DNA of 64,000 nucleotides from Allomuricauda sp. ARW1Y1 (GCF_013407935.1 NZ_JACBZU010000004.1:1-64000); one strand, 5' to 3'; counted from the first letter of the stretch, positions 50,786-60,539 are shown. The notes: a model not told the origin generated them from the sequence alone. Numbers and translations are program-made.

Positions 50786-52669
50786 ATGACCAAAAGTCTA
50801 AACAAACTATTGTTTACACTATCCATCGCAGTATACTTACCTGTCATGGGGCAGGATACCTTTGCAGATAATTTTAGCGCTGTCTCCTACTCCAATAATG
50901 ATGGCACCCAAAGTTGGTCCACCAATTGGCTGGAATACAACGATAACAATAGCGCATCGAACGGATATATCCGCATCACCGGCGGGGAATTATTCTTCTA
51001 CTATCTATGGAGTGAGAATATAAGAAGGTCGGCAGATTTAAGTGCTTACACTTCGGCCACCCTGACCTTTGATTGGAGGACTTCGAGTTTGGAGAGCGGA
51101 GAAACGCTTTCCATTGAAATTTCGAGCGATGGTTCCTCTTTCACAACATTGGATACGTTCACAGGTAGTCAAACTGGCTCTTTTAATCAAGATATTTCAG
51201 CCTATATGTCGGCCAATACCACCATCCGTTTAATAAAAGGCGGTGGCAACTGGTCCGGAAGTAACGACCGTGCCTACATTGATAACATATTGATTACGAC
51301 AACATCTGTCCCATCCACAGACACCGATGGGGACGGTGCCATAGACGTAGTCGATTTGGACGATGATAACGACGGAATCACGGATGAAGAGGAGTATTGC
51401 TCCACTATTAGCGCTTCATTTCTAGCTTCCTCCGATGTGGGGGAACGTAACGTGGTGATCAACCATACGGATACTGGTTACTTGCGCATCGATTTTTCTT
51501 CCATGGATAATTCCTTTCAATTGGATATTAACGGTACTACAGTGCACCCCTCCATTTTGGAGTTTGAGAATGGTGCCCTGGGTCCCGGTGACGAGTACTT
51601 TGTTTTTCAATCTGATGGGAGCTTTATCAGTCAACCATGGGTCGCCAACTCCAACGGCATCCCAAGATTGCGTTTGGTCGTGGACGAATATGGAATGATT
51701 AGCCTGTACGGAAGCAGAAATACCTCAGCCACCTCCTTGGAACTCATGGAGGCACAAGGCGGAACTCCGTTCAATACCATAGCTTGGATACCGGGCAACA
51801 ACAATACCTTCACCTTGACCAACCAACAAGGACCGGGACCAGAGGGCTTCACTGGGGAACTTTTTGCCAGTGCTATCTGCGATACGGATGGTGATGGTAT
51901 CAGTAATCACCTAGATCTGGACTCGGACAACGATGGATTATTCGACCTGGTGGAATCGGGTGCATTGGAAGAACCCGGGGTCAACGACAACAACAATGAT
52001 GGTAGAATTGACGGCGCAGTAAGCAGTTCGGGAACGAATGGAATTTATTCAGGGATTGAGGACAACGACACACCCTATGCCTTATTGACTTACACCATTT
52101 TTGATTCTGATAGTGATGGCACCTATGATGCCTACACCCTGGATGCTGATGGTGATGGTTGTACCGATGTGGTGGAGTCCGGTTTTACGGATAACAATGA
52201 TGATGGGCTTTTGGGGCCAAATCCTGTTACCATAAATTCAGAAGGAATGGTAACCAGTGGCTCGGACGGCTATTCTGCACCAAACGACAATGATTCCAAT
52301 ACGATATTTGATTTTAGGGAAGCGGGAACTGCCCCTACGATTAGCTCGCAACCTGTGGATGTGACCACCTGCCCTGGATGTACCACAAGTATCTCCGCTA
52401 CGGTGACGGCAGATCAGTACCAATGGCAATTCTACAATGCCAGTTCGTGGGTAAATCTTTCCGATACGGGGATTTACTCCGGTACCTCAACAAATGTATT
52501 GACCATTACCAATCCAACCCCGAACGAAAACAGCACCCCTTACCGTCTGGTGGTAAGCAATGATGCGTTTGTATGTGGCACTACAACGAGCAATACGGCC
52601 ACATTGACCCTACGGGTGAACACGATGATCACCAATAGAAGGGTAACCTATCGCGTCAATAAAAACTAG
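50786..52669 (+). CDS. large secreted TSP3-repeat protein
   Basis: A 627-residue exported protein; the signal peptide starts MTKSLNKLLFTLSIAVYLPV and ends MGQ. An N-terminal galactose-binding-like beta-sandwich (about 25-175, DWRTSSLESGETLSIEISSDG) is followed by Asp-rich TSP3-like repeats (DTDGDGAIDVVDLDDDNDGITD near 190; DTDGDGISNHLDLDSDNDGL and further ones between about 370 and 510) and an Ig-like region. The first ORF frame starts at 50729, but the signal begins at 50786. No T9SS C-terminal sorting domain is evident: the protein ends at ITNRRVTYRVNKN. Role perhaps surface or matrix-related, not assigned. Confidence 0.8.
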   Translation: MTKSLNKLLFTLSIAVYLPVMGQDTFADNFSAVSYSNNDGTQSWSTNWLEYNDNNSASNGYIRITGGELFFYYLWSENIRRSADLSAYTSATLTFDWRTSSLESGETLSIEISSDGSSFTTLDTFTGSQTGSFNQDISAYMSANTTIRLIKGGGNWSGSNDRAYIDNILITTTSVPSTDTDGDGAIDVVDLDDDNDGITDEEEYCSTISASFLASSDVGERNVVINHTDTGYLRIDFSSMDNSFQLDINGTTVHPSILEFENGALGPGDEYFVFQSDGSFISQPWVANSNGIPRLRLVVDEYGMISLYGSRNTSATSLELMEAQGGTPFNTIAWIPGNNNTFTLTNQQGPGPEGFTGELFASAICDTDGDGISNHLDLDSDNDGLFDLVESGALEEPGVNDNNNDGRIDGAVSSSGTNGIYSGIEDNDTPYALLTYTIFDSDSDGTYDAYTLDADGDGCTDVVESGFTDNNDDGLLGPNPVTINSEGMVTSGSDGYSAPNDNDSNTIFDFREAGTAPTISSQPVDVTTCPGCTTSISATVTADQYQWQFYNASSWVNLSDTGIYSGTSTNVLTITNPTPNENSTPYRLVVSNDAFVCGTTTSNTATLTLRVNTMITNRRVTYRVNKN

Positions 52670-52688
52670 TTGATATAGACCCAACAAA

Positions 52689-52712
52689 AAAAGCCGCTAA
52701 AAAGCGGCTTTT
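52689..52712. terminator. bidirectional terminator
   Basis: AAAAGCCGCT (52689-52698) pairs with AGCGGCTTTT (52703-52712) around AAAA. It separates the TSP3-repeat gene (+) from DUF4295 (-). Confidence 0.88.
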
Positions 52713-52736
52713 ATTATTTCGTACAAGGAAAGTTCC

Positions 52737-52889
52737 TTATTTACTGTTCAACCAGTCATTCACCAACTCGGGCGCCATTACGGACTCCACAAAGGTGTAA
52801 GCTCCCGTTTTTGGAGATTTCACCATTTTAATGGCCTTGGTCAATCTTTTGGAGGACGACTGAAGTGTTGCTACTGTTTTCTTTGCCAT
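52737..52889 (-). CDS. DUF4295 protein
   Basis: A 50-residue basic protein (MAKKTVATLQSSSKRLTKAI, ending APELVNDWLNSK) that belongs to DUF4295, a short family restricted to Bacteroidota and encoded next to rpmB-rpmG. It is too short for ordinary gene finding. Basic composition and operon position suggest a ribosome-associated protein; function unproven. Confidence 0.85.
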   Translation of the reverse strand: MAKKTVATLQSSSKRLTKAIKMVKSPKTGAYTFVESVMAPELVNDWLNSK

Positions 52890-52926
52890 GGCTTATGTTT
52901 TTCTGCTTTTTACTTGTAAAAAGCGA

Positions 52927-53109
52927 TTACTTAATTTCTTTATGAACGGTCATACGCTTTAGGATAGGATTATACTTCTTGATTTCCATCCTATCTGGCG
53001 TGTTCTTTTTGTTCTTGGTGGTAATATACCTAGAAGTACCTGGCATACCAGATTCTTTGTGTTCTGTACACTCTAAAATTACCTGAACCCTATTTCCTTT
53101 CTTTGCCAT
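52927..53109 (-). CDS. rpmG: ribosomal protein L33 (bL33)
   Basis: 50S subunit component of 60 residues: [20 protein letters not shown], then [20 protein letters not shown]. Only one Cys is present, so this is the zinc-free form. It lies 28 bases after rpmB. Confidence 0.96.
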   Translation of the reverse strand: MAKKGNRVQVILECTEHKESGMPGTSRYITTKNKKNTPDRMEIKKYNPILKRMTVHKEIK

Positions 53110-53137
53110 TGTATCGTACTTATAATGCTTTTACAAC

Positions 53138-53365
53138 TTACTTTTTGGAATTGATTTCCTTCAAGACAGCAGAGATTCCTTTTTTGTTGATGATTTTCAA
53201 CCCACGGGCAGATACGTTCAAGGTTACCCAACGGTCTTCCTCGGGAATATAAAATCTCTTCTTGGAGATATTTGCATCGAATCTCCTCTTGGTCTTATTG
53301 ATAGAAAAGGAAACGTTGTTTCCAAACATCACCTTTTTTCCTGTTACTTCACAAACTTTAGACAT
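53138..53365 (-). CDS. rpmB: ribosomal protein L28 (bL28)
   Basis: 50S subunit component of 75 residues: MSKVCEVTGKKVMFGNNVSF at the start (a single N-terminal Cys) and VTLNVSARGLKIINKKGI near the end. It is first in the rpmB-rpmG-DUF4295 unit, under a consensus promoter with a discriminator like the rRNA promoters. Confidence 0.96.
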   Translation of the reverse strand: MSKVCEVTGKKVMFGNNVSFSINKTKRRFDANISKKRFYIPEEDRWVTLNVSARGLKIINKKGISAVLKEINSKK

Positions 53366-53399
53366 CTCCCTAACTATTTGAGTGATTTTATTGAGGCTG

Positions 53400-53430
53400 C
53401 AAATTTATACCTTTTTAACGGGACGTACAA
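53400..53430 (-). promoter_or_regulatory. promoter of rpmB-rpmG-DUF4295
   Basis: On the minus strand TTG (53430-53428), 20 bases, TAAATTTG (53407-53400), then CAGCCTC. The sequence TAAATTTGCAGCC is the same as at the proximal rRNA promoter. It begins just after the cinA stop. Confidence 0.8.
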
Positions 53431-53439
53431 AATTCTTTT

Positions 53440-54690
53440 TCAGAAATTTAAAATTTCTTTGTACAGCAGCTCAAAAGCCTTGTTCACAGACTTTTCCACT
53501 ACCCTTTCCCTATGCTTGCCCATCACGAATTTTTGGGCAAAAGTCCGCTTGGGACCACTTATTCCAATGTATACCGTACCCACCTCAACATCGGAGTCAC
53601 CTTTGGTGGGGCCTGCATTTCCAGTGGTGGCAATGGCAAAATCGGTCCCTAGTTTCTCCTTAACGTTTTGCGCCATGGCGATGGCCACTTGTTCGCTCAC
53701 TACAGAATGTTCATCGATCAGCGCTTGCGGCACCCCCAACACCTTTATTTTGGCCTCAGTGGCATAGCAAACCAAGCTTCCTTTAAAATAGTGGGACGCT
53801 CCCGGGACCTTGGTGATTCGTTCTGCAATACTTCCACCGGTAAAACTCTCTGCCGTGGATAGGGTCATTTCCTTATCTTTCAACAATGCGCCTATCTGCT
53901 TTTCAACACGGCCATCTTCCTCTTCCTCCCCGTAGATGATATCCCCAATCAGCGGATACATTTTCTTGACCTCCTCGTCGATTCCTGCCATCAGGGCTTC
54001 CTTGTTCTCTCCTTTTGCCGACAAGCGAAGCCGCACACTCCCTAGACTTGGCAAATAGGCAAACTTGATATAGGAGGGCAAGTTATTTTCCCAATCTTCC
54101 AGTTTTTCCGCGACGGCACTCTCGCCCAAACCATAAGTCAAAATGGTTCTATGAACAATATGCGGACGCTCGTAATCCTCCACGATTTTGGGCAACACCG
54201 ATTTGAGCATCAGGTTTTTCATCTCGTAGGGAACGCCGGGAAGGGATACAAAGGCTGTTTCCCCTTTTTTCATCCACAATCCGGGCGCCGTTCCAAAGGA
54301 ATTATGCAAAACCGTTGCTTTGGAGGGCACCATCGCCTGTTCACGGTTCAGATCGGAAATGGGGGTTGAAATATACTTTCGGAACAATTCTTCAATATGG
54401 TTCAAAACAGACTCGTCCCTGACCAATTTATCATCAAAGAACTCACATAGTGTATGCTTGGTAACATCATCCTTGGTAGGACCCAAACCTCCTGTTATGA
54501 TAACGACTGAGGACCGCTCACCAGCTTCTTGTAAGGATTTTAGGATATGCTCCTTATCATCTTGAATCGAAGTGATTTGATAGACAGAAACCCCTATTTT
54601 ATTCAGTTCCTTGGCAATAAACGCCGAGTTGGAGTCCACAATCTGCCCGATGAGGATTTCATCCCCAATGGTGATGATCTCGGCTTGCAT
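53440..54690 (-). CDS. cinA: CinA-like protein
   Basis: Nicotinamide-nucleotide pyrophosphatase/amidase family. The N-terminal MoaB-like domain (about 1-170; [34 protein letters not shown]) and the C-terminal CinA (PncC-like amidohydrolase) domain (about 255-416; [32 protein letters not shown]) are present. Length 416. It directly abuts the Hpt gene (TAG then ATG). Confidence 0.95.
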   Translation of the reverse strand: MQAEIITIGDEILIGQIVDSNSAFIAKELNKIGVSVYQITSIQDDKEHILKSLQEAGERSSVVIITGGLGPTKDDVTKHTLCEFFDDKLVRDESVLNHIEELFRKYISTPISDLNREQAMVPSKATVLHNSFGTAPGLWMKKGETAFVSLPGVPYEMKNLMLKSVLPKIVEDYERPHIVHRTILTYGLGESAVAEKLEDWENNLPSYIKFAYLPSLGSVRLRLSAKGENKEALMAGIDEEVKKMYPLIGDIIYGEEEEDGRVEKQIGALLKDKEMTLSTAESFTGGSIAERITKVPGASHYFKGSLVCYATEAKIKVLGVPQALIDEHSVVSEQVAIAMAQNVKEKLGTDFAIATTGNAGPTKGDSDVEVGTVYIGISGPKRTFAQKFVMGKHRERVVEKSVNKAFELLYKEILNF

Positions 54691-55029
54691 CTAAAGGTCA
54701 AAATCATTTTTAAGCTCGGCAACTACTTGCAGCACATCCCTTTTAAGAATCGGAAATTTTTCCTCGATTTCCGACATACTGCCCGCAGTTTTCCCCAAGG
54801 TTTCTATTTCAAGAGCCTTGGCACGTGTCTGCTCCATGCCCAAAATATCCACATTCGGCTTTATCTTGTGGGCCAGTTTGTAAATATTTTCGTAGTCTTT
54901 ATTGTTGATGGCTTTTTCCAAGCCTTCCAAATCCTCAGGGACTTCTTCCAAAAACACAGAAACAACGGAAACGATGAAATCTTCATCTCCTTCTGCCATT
55001 TCATTGATTTTATCGAGGTTGTATATCAT
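54691..55029 (-). CDS. histidine phosphotransfer (Hpt) domain protein
   Basis: A 112-residue four-helix bundle with the phosphorylatable His54 in KLAHKIKPNVDILG. It passes phosphoryl groups between a hybrid kinase and response regulators in phosphorelays. No kinase or regulator is nearby. Stop and start overlaps (TAATG with the FAH gene; adjacent to cinA) place it in a tightly packed unit. Confidence 0.88.
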   Translation of the reverse strand: MIYNLDKINEMAEGDEDFIVSVVSVFLEEVPEDLEGLEKAINNKDYENIYKLAHKIKPNVDILGMEQTRAKALEIETLGKTAGSMSEIEEKFPILKRDVLQVVAELKNDFDL

Positions 55030-55640
55030 TATCTTACATTAATGTCAAAAAGTTGTTCTCCTTCCAAAGTACCGACAAGGTAGTCATTTGGGCTTACTTT
55101 ACCAACACCGGCAGGCGTTCCGGTAAAAATGATATCGCCCTTTTTCAGCATAAAAAAAGTGGATACGTAGGCGATGATTTCATCTATCTTCCACAACATC
55201 AAGGACGTATTTCCATCTTGGACCGTTTCTCCATTTTTTACCAATGAGAAACTGAGGTCATCCATACTTTGAAATTTCTTTTTGGGCAGCCAATTACCCA
55301 CTACGGCGGCTCCATCAAAACCTTTGGCCTTTTCCCAGGGCAGTCCTTTGGCCTTTAGTTTGGACTGAAGGTCGCGGGCGGTAAAATCGATACCCAAGCC
55401 CACCTCATCGTAATACTTATGGGCAAATTCCTTGGCAATATGTTTTCCCACTTTTTTAATTTTCACCAACACCTCCACTTCGTAGTGGACATCATTGGAG
55501 AATTCAGGGATGTAAAAATCCTGCTCTTTGGGCAATATTGCGGAGTCGGGCTTTATAAAAACCACAGGTTCATCCGGACGCTCATTTTTCAACTCTTCAA
55601 TATGGTCTACATAATTACGTCCTATACAAATCAGCTTCAT
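55029..55640 (-). CDS. fumarylacetoacetate hydrolase family protein
   Basis: A 203-residue metal-dependent hydrolase of the FAHD1/YcgM group, which cleaves acylpyruvates or decarboxylates oxaloacetate; start KLICIGRNYVDHIEELKNERPDEPVVFIKP, then YEVEVLVKI with metal-binding Glu residues, LGIDFTARDLQ and GDIIFTGTPAGVGKV. It is cytoplasmic. The substrate is not assigned. Confidence 0.92.
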   Translation of the reverse strand: MKLICIGRNYVDHIEELKNERPDEPVVFIKPDSAILPKEQDFYIPEFSNDVHYEVEVLVKIKKVGKHIAKEFAHKYYDEVGLGIDFTARDLQSKLKAKGLPWEKAKGFDGAAVVGNWLPKKKFQSMDDLSFSLVKNGETVQDGNTSLMLWKIDEIIAYVSTFFMLKKGDIIFTGTPAGVGKVSPNDYLVGTLEGEQLFDINVR

Positions 55641-55670
55641 AGTGTGTACGGGGGTTAACGCTTGCTTCTA

Positions 55671-56444
55671 TTAAAACTTGTTGTTGAGCTTGCTCAACTT
55701 TATCTGGGTAAGTACTTTTTTGGTGTACAGCGGAAAGTCGGCATTCAAAATCCAACCAAAATAGCCAGGTTCCTTTTCCATGACTTCATCCACCGTTTTC
55801 CCCTTATGTTTTCCAAAGGAAAATATGGGATTATTGTCCTCGTCCAATCCAATAAAACCAGCAAAATCCAAATTTTGCCTTCTGGTGGTGAACTCGGAGA
55901 GTTTCTTAATATCATTTTCCAGTTCGGGGTAGCGTTCCAACTGTGCCAAAAGCACTTCATAGGTTGCCAAGGTGTCCGCTTCGGCACTATGGGCATCTTC
56001 CAAGCTTTTGTTACAATAAAATTGATAGGCCGCCTCCAAAGTGCGCTTTTCCATTTTATGGAAAATGGTCTGCACATCCACGGATACCATGCTTTTCATA
56101 TCAAAATCGATATCCGCACGGAGCATTTCCTCAGCCAATAGCGGAATATCGAACCGGTCGGAATTAAATCCGCCTAGGTCGCTGTCCCTGATCATGGCAT
56201 AAATTTCCTTGGACAATTGTTTAAAGGTGGGCTCATTGGCCACTTTCTCATCGGAAATACCGTGTATGGCGGTCGATTCTGGCGGAATGGGCATTTCTGG
56301 GTTTACCAACCACGTTCTGCTCTCCTTGTTACCGTTCGGATATACCTTTAAAATGGAAATTTCGACTATCCGATCTTTGGCCACATTGGTTCCCGTGGTC
56401 TCCAGGTCAAAAAAGCAGATAGGTTTGGTCAATTGTAATTGCAT
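55671..56444 (-). CDS. DEDDh exonuclease
   Basis: A 257-residue 3'-5' exonuclease of the DnaQ/polymerase III epsilon superfamily. The DEDD residues are in FFDLETTGTN (near 12), GGFNSDRFDIPLLAEEM (near 95) and HSAEADTLATYEVL (near 150). It has a C-terminal extension of about 90 residues with GFIGLDEDNNPIFSFGKHKGKTVDEV, which is shared with other Bacteroidota members. It is transcribed with the neighbouring minus-strand genes. Confidence 0.92.
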   Translation of the reverse strand: MQLQLTKPICFFDLETTGTNVAKDRIVEISILKVYPNGNKESRTWLVNPEMPIPPESTAIHGISDEKVANEPTFKQLSKEIYAMIRDSDLGGFNSDRFDIPLLAEEMLRADIDFDMKSMVSVDVQTIFHKMEKRTLEAAYQFYCNKSLEDAHSAEADTLATYEVLLAQLERYPELENDIKKLSEFTTRRQNLDFAGFIGLDEDNNPIFSFGKHKGKTVDEVMEKEPGYFGWILNADFPLYTKKVLTQIKLSKLNNKF

Positions 56445-56516
56445 GTTGGGACTTTTAAATGAACATCACTAGGCTTCTAAATTAAGCATAGTGAAAGGAA
56501 TACGGGTGCTTTTTGG

Positions 56517-57878
56517 CTATATTTCCCTATTGATGTCCCAAGCTTCCAAATAATCGGCCACTGCTTTTACGAACATTCCACCCAAAGCACCGTTCACAAC
56601 CCTATGATCATAACTGTGCGAAAGGTACATTTTACTACGGATGCCGATATACTCCCCTTGGTCGGTTTCGATGACCGATGGCATTTTTCTTATGGCACCC
56701 AAGGCCAAAATACCAACTTGTGGTTGATTGATGATGGGTGTTCCAAAAACGCTGCCAAAAGACCCTACGTTCGTCACCGTGTAGGTACCATCCTTGATTT
56801 CATCGGGCTTTAACTGATTGTTTCTGGCCCTATCGGCAAGATCGTTTACCGTTTTGGCCATGCCCACCAAGTTCAATTGGTCGGCATTTTTGATGACGGG
56901 CACGATCAAGTTACCATCGGGCAGGGCGGCCGCCATTCCCAAATTGATGTTTTTCTTTTTGATGACCTTGTCCCCATCCAACGATATGTTCATCATCGGA
57001 TATTTTTTTAGGGCCATGGCCACAGCTTCCATAAAAATCGGAGTAAAGGTCAATTTCTCGCCTTCACGTTGTTGGAACGCATTTTTGACCTTGTCACGCC
57101 ATTTGACCACATTGGTCACATCCACTTCCACAAAACTTTGTACGTGCGCCGAAGTGGATACGCTCTCGATCATATGATGGGCAATCAATTTGCCCATACG
57201 GCTCAATGGGATGATCTCATCCCCTGCGCCTACCGTTACTTTGGATTCTTTTGGTTTTTCCGGCGCTGCTTTTGGCTGCTCCGTTGCCACTGGTGTTTCT
57301 TTCTTGGCTTCAGGTTGGGGAGCAGTATGCGCTTTGGGCTGGTTTCCATTGGAACGGCTCTCCAAATAGGCCATAATATCGTTCTTCGTGACCCTTCCTT
57401 CCTTACCGGTGCCTGCAATGGCCTCTAACTCGTCCATGGACACGTTTTCTTCCTTGGCGATGTTTTTCACCAAAGGTGAATAAAAACGCTCGGAGCTCGA
57501 ATAATCCGGCGTTGCTGTGGAAACAGACTCCTTTACACTTGCCATTTGGGCTTCCAGTTCCTGTGCTGGAACGGCTGCTGGCTCCTCCTCGGTCATTTCC
57601 TCACCAGAATCATCATCGGTTGTATCATCGACCTCTCCATCAATCTGGATAACGGCTACAACTTCACCTACTTTTATTACGTCGTCTACATCGAACCGCT
57701 TTTCCAACAACACCCCATCCACCTCGCTGGGCACTTCGGAGTCGACCTTATCGGTGGCGATCTCAAAGACGGCCTCATCCATCTCAATGGTATCGCCCAC
57801 TTCCTTCAACCAATTGGTCAAGGTGGCCTCGGCGACACTTTCTCCCATTTGCGGTAATTTCAATTCAAATTTTGACAT
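56517..57878 (-). CDS. 2-oxo acid dehydrogenase acyltransferase (E2)
   Basis: E2 core of a 2-oxoacid dehydrogenase complex, probably the branched-chain type (the substrate is not fixed by sequence). From the ATG at 57878 (MSKFELKLPQMGES) it has 453 residues: a lipoyl domain with the lipoyl lysine K44 (ATDKVDSEVP), a Glu/Ala/Pro linker, an E3-binding domain near 140-175 (SPLVKNIAKEENVSM), and a catalytic domain with the SYDHRVVNGALGG motif at the end. A minus-strand TATTTTTG (57923-57916) precedes it. Confidence 0.95.
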   Translation of the reverse strand: MSKFELKLPQMGESVAEATLTNWLKEVGDTIEMDEAVFEIATDKVDSEVPSEVDGVLLEKRFDVDDVIKVGEVVAVIQIDGEVDDTTDDDSGEEMTEEEPAAVPAQELEAQMASVKESVSTATPDYSSSERFYSPLVKNIAKEENVSMDELEAIAGTGKEGRVTKNDIMAYLESRSNGNQPKAHTAPQPEAKKETPVATEQPKAAPEKPKESKVTVGAGDEIIPLSRMGKLIAHHMIESVSTSAHVQSFVEVDVTNVVKWRDKVKNAFQQREGEKLTFTPIFMEAVAMALKKYPMMNISLDGDKVIKKKNINLGMAAALPDGNLIVPVIKNADQLNLVGMAKTVNDLADRARNNQLKPDEIKDGTYTVTNVGSFGSVFGTPIINQPQVGILALGAIRKMPSVIETDQGEYIGIRSKMYLSHSYDHRVVNGALGGMFVKAVADYLEAWDINREI

Positions 57879-57957
57879 ATTCGTATTTATCAAAGTGGTT
57901 TTGATTTGTATTTTACAAAAATACTAAAGAAATCGACTTATTTTTGATTTATGTTCA

Positions 57958-58578
57958 CTAATTCGCTTTTATCGAACTTTCAAAAGGCACCCTATTGATA
58001 ATGCTCCTTCCCAAAGTCACTTCATCTGCGTATTCCAACTCATCACCCACCGAGATTCCCCTGGCTATGGTGGAGGTGGTGACCTCCAACCCTTCCAATT
58101 GTTTATAAATATAAAAATTGGTAGTGTCGCCCTCCATGGTGGAGCTCAAGGCCAAAATTAGTTCTTTAACGGTTCCCCCCTTTACTTTTTTGACCAATTG
58201 GGCAATGGTAAGGTCTTGCGGACCGACGCCTTCCATTGGGGATATTTTACCGCCCAGCACATGGTAAAGACCGTTATACTGTGAGGTATTCTCTATGGCC
58301 ATCACGTCCCTAATGTCTTCCACCACACAGACCAAGGTCTCGTCACGCTTCGGGTTTGCGCAAATCTCGCAAACTTCGGTATCGGAAATGTTATGGCAGT
58401 TTTTGCAAAAATTGACCTCGCCCTTCAATTTTACCAACGCATGGGCCAGCAACTCCGTACGTTCTTCCGGCTGTTTGAGCAGGTGCAGCACCAATCGCAA
58501 TGCCGTGCGTTTGCCTATTCCGGGCAATTGCGACATCTCGTACACTGCGTTTTCCAATAGCTTCGACGAAAATTCCAT
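57958..58578 (-). CDS. recR: recombination protein RecR
   Basis: Loads RecA with RecF/RecO at gaps. The 206-residue protein has an HhH region [17 protein letters not shown], the C4 zinc finger [16 protein letters not shown], and a Toprim domain ([28 protein letters not shown]). TAATTTTG (58602-58595, minus strand) is a -7 box; a TTG lies 15 bases upstream, a little close. Confidence 0.97.
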   Translation of the reverse strand: MEFSSKLLENAVYEMSQLPGIGKRTALRLVLHLLKQPEERTELLAHALVKLKGEVNFCKNCHNISDTEVCEICANPKRDETLVCVVEDIRDVMAIENTSQYNGLYHVLGGKISPMEGVGPQDLTIAQLVKKVKGGTVKELILALSSTMEGDTTNFYIYKQLEGLEVTTSTIARGISVGDELEYADEVTLGRSIINRVPFESSIKAN

Positions 58579-58654
58579 AGCATCAATTCTATCACAAAAT
58601 TACGATTTTACCTTTACCAATTTACTTTCGTACTTTGCAATTCAAATTACATAT

Positions 58655-60142
58655 ATGACAGCTACCCAAATTCTGTTGCTCATCGGCGCCTATTTCTTGG
58701 TGCTTATCCTTATCTCTTATTTTACCGGAAAGAACGATTCCAATGCCGATTTTTTTAAGGCGGGCAAGCAATCGCCTTGGTATATTGTCGCTTTTGGTAT
58801 GGTGGGCGCCTCATTATCGGGGGTGACCTTTATCTCTGTTCCGGGTTGGGTGGGCGATAGTCAATTGACTTACATGCAAGTGGTTCTTGGGTATCTATTT
58901 GGGTATTTTGTGGTGGCGTTTTTGTTATTGCCCTTGTATTACAAATTGAATCTTACCTCGATATACGAATATTTGTTGGACCGCTTCGGAAAGGTCAGCC
59001 ATAGGACCGGGGCCTTTTTCTTTTTTGTTTCGAGGGTGTTGGGTGCTGCGTTTCGATTGTATTTGGTGGCCATAGTGCTTCAGCAGTTTGTGTTCGATGA
59101 TTTAGGGGTTCGTTTTGAGTTTACCGTGGTCATTTCCATTTTATTGATTTGGCTCTACACCAACAAAGGTGGTATCAAAACAATTGTTTGGACCGATACC
59201 TTGCAAACACTCTTTATGATTGTGGCCGTCATCCTTTCCATAGTGATGATCAACCAAGAACTGGGGTGGAGTTTTGGGGAGTTCCTAGCTTCGGATGCGC
59301 TAAAAAACTATGATGATTTTTTAGTGACCGATAGTTTTCTGGACAAAAGCTACTTTATCAAGTCCTTTGTGGGCGGGATGTTTGTTACTATTTGCATGAC
59401 TGGTTTGGACCAAGATATGATGCAAAAGAACCTGACCTGTAAATCGTTGAAAGATGCACAGAAAAATATGGTCTCCTTCAGTTTTGTACTGGTCGGAGTC
59501 ACCTTCTTGTTCATGCTTTTGGGCGCTTTACTTTACATTTATGCGAATAGGGATGGAATCGCGATTCCCTTGATGGATGGAACACCCAAAACGGACCTCC
59601 TTTTCCCTGAGATTGCCTTGAACGGGGATTTGGGGCTGGCCTTGTCCGTTACCTTCATGCTGGGCCTTATCGCCGCGGCATATAGCAGTGCGGATAGCGC
59701 ACTGACCTCGCTCACCACCTCCTTTTGTGTCGATTTTTTGAATGTTCAGGAAAAAGAGGAAAAGGAGCAGAAACGAATCAGGAAGCGTACCCATGTGCTC
59801 ATGAGCGTTGCCTTGGTGATCGTAATCATCGCTTTCAAGTACATTCTTAGCAGCAATGTCATCGACAGTTTGCTTACCGTTGCCGGATACACCTACGGCC
59901 CCTTATTGGGACTCTTTGCCTTTGGTATTTTTACCAAGCACCAAATCAAGGACAGTTATGTTTGGATTGTAGCACTTGCATCCGTGTTGACCATTATTTT
60001 GATCGCCAATGTACCCGTGGCATATTTGGGCGGTTATCAGGTGGGCTATGAATTGTTACCGCTCAACGGATTGTTGACATTCATCGGGCTTTGGCTGATA
60101 CGAACCAAAAAATCGGTTCCTACCACTAGTACTGTCCGGTAG
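58655..60142 (+). CDS. sodium/solute symporter family protein
   Basis: SSS-family (LeuT fold) inner-membrane transporter of 495 residues, with about 13 membrane helices. The frame opens upstream at 58295 within recR on the other strand; the membrane protein begins at [20 protein letters not shown] (58655). It has [40 protein letters not shown] and [17 protein letters not shown], which are SSS signatures. The substrate is unknown. Its end overlaps the convergent CoA-binding gene by 17 bases. Confidence 0.92.
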   Translation: MTATQILLLIGAYFLVLILISYFTGKNDSNADFFKAGKQSPWYIVAFGMVGASLSGVTFISVPGWVGDSQLTYMQVVLGYLFGYFVVAFLLLPLYYKLNLTSIYEYLLDRFGKVSHRTGAFFFFVSRVLGAAFRLYLVAIVLQQFVFDDLGVRFEFTVVISILLIWLYTNKGGIKTIVWTDTLQTLFMIVAVILSIVMINQELGWSFGEFLASDALKNYDDFLVTDSFLDKSYFIKSFVGGMFVTICMTGLDQDMMQKNLTCKSLKDAQKNMVSFSFVLVGVTFLFMLLGALLYIYANRDGIAIPLMDGTPKTDLLFPEIALNGDLGLALSVTFMLGLIAAAYSSADSALTSLTTSFCVDFLNVQEKEEKEQKRIRKRTHVLMSVALVIVIIAFKYILSSNVIDSLLTVAGYTYGPLLGLFAFGIFTKHQIKDSYVWIVALASVLTIILIANVPVAYLGGYQVGYELLPLNGLLTFIGLWLIRTKKSVPTTSTVR

Positions 60143-60485
60143 CCAATAACACCAAGGTACAGGCCACCTCCACCTCTACTCCCTCTGCTTCAAGGAGTTT
60201 GTAGAATTCTGGATTCTCCGTACCGGGGTTAAAAATGACCCGTAGTGGTTTTAAATCCAATATTTGCTGATAGTAGGGTTCTTGATTTTTTGGATTTAAA
60301 TATAAAGTTACCGTATCAATATTTTGAAATTCATCCAAGTTGTGTTTAATTTGCACTTCTGATACAGTTCCCCCACGTATCCCAAATGCGGTCGTCTCAA
60401 TATTGTGTTCGACCAACCTACGTATCGCTATGTTACTGTATCTTCCCGGGTTTGTAGAAGCCCCTACAACAAGTGTTTTTGACAT
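60126..60485 (-). CDS. CoA-binding domain protein (YccU-like)
   Basis: A 119-residue Rossmann-fold protein with [21 protein letters not shown] at the start, [11 protein letters not shown], and [17 protein letters not shown], features of the stand-alone CoA_binding_2 domain (YccU). It has no known enzyme activity. A perfect 18-base palindrome lies 37 bases upstream of its start, and a TAAGTTTA box (one base off consensus) lies between. Confidence 0.88.
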   Translation of the reverse strand: MSKTLVVGASTNPGRYSNIAIRRLVEHNIETTAFGIRGGTVSEVQIKHNLDEFQNIDTVTLYLNPKNQEPYYQQILDLKPLRVIFNPGTENPEFYKLLEAEGVEVEVACTLVLLATGQY

Positions 60486-60521
60486 TTGTTAATTTTAGTG
60501 TTAAACTTAGAATTGACTGTA

Positions 60522-60539
60522 ACTTTTGCATGCAAAAGT
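60522..60539. promoter_or_regulatory. perfect 18-base palindrome, candidate operator
   Basis: ACTTTTGCATGCAAAAGT is its own reverse complement over 18 bases. It lies 37 bases upstream of the CoA-binding gene and overlaps a possible TTG on that strand. A dimeric repressor or activator is expected to bind such a site; the protein is unknown. Confidence 0.5.

Noticed and set aside
58295..58654. N-terminal extension of the symporter overlapping recR
   Set aside because: It is antisense to recR; the transporter's first helix begins right after the ATG at 58655.
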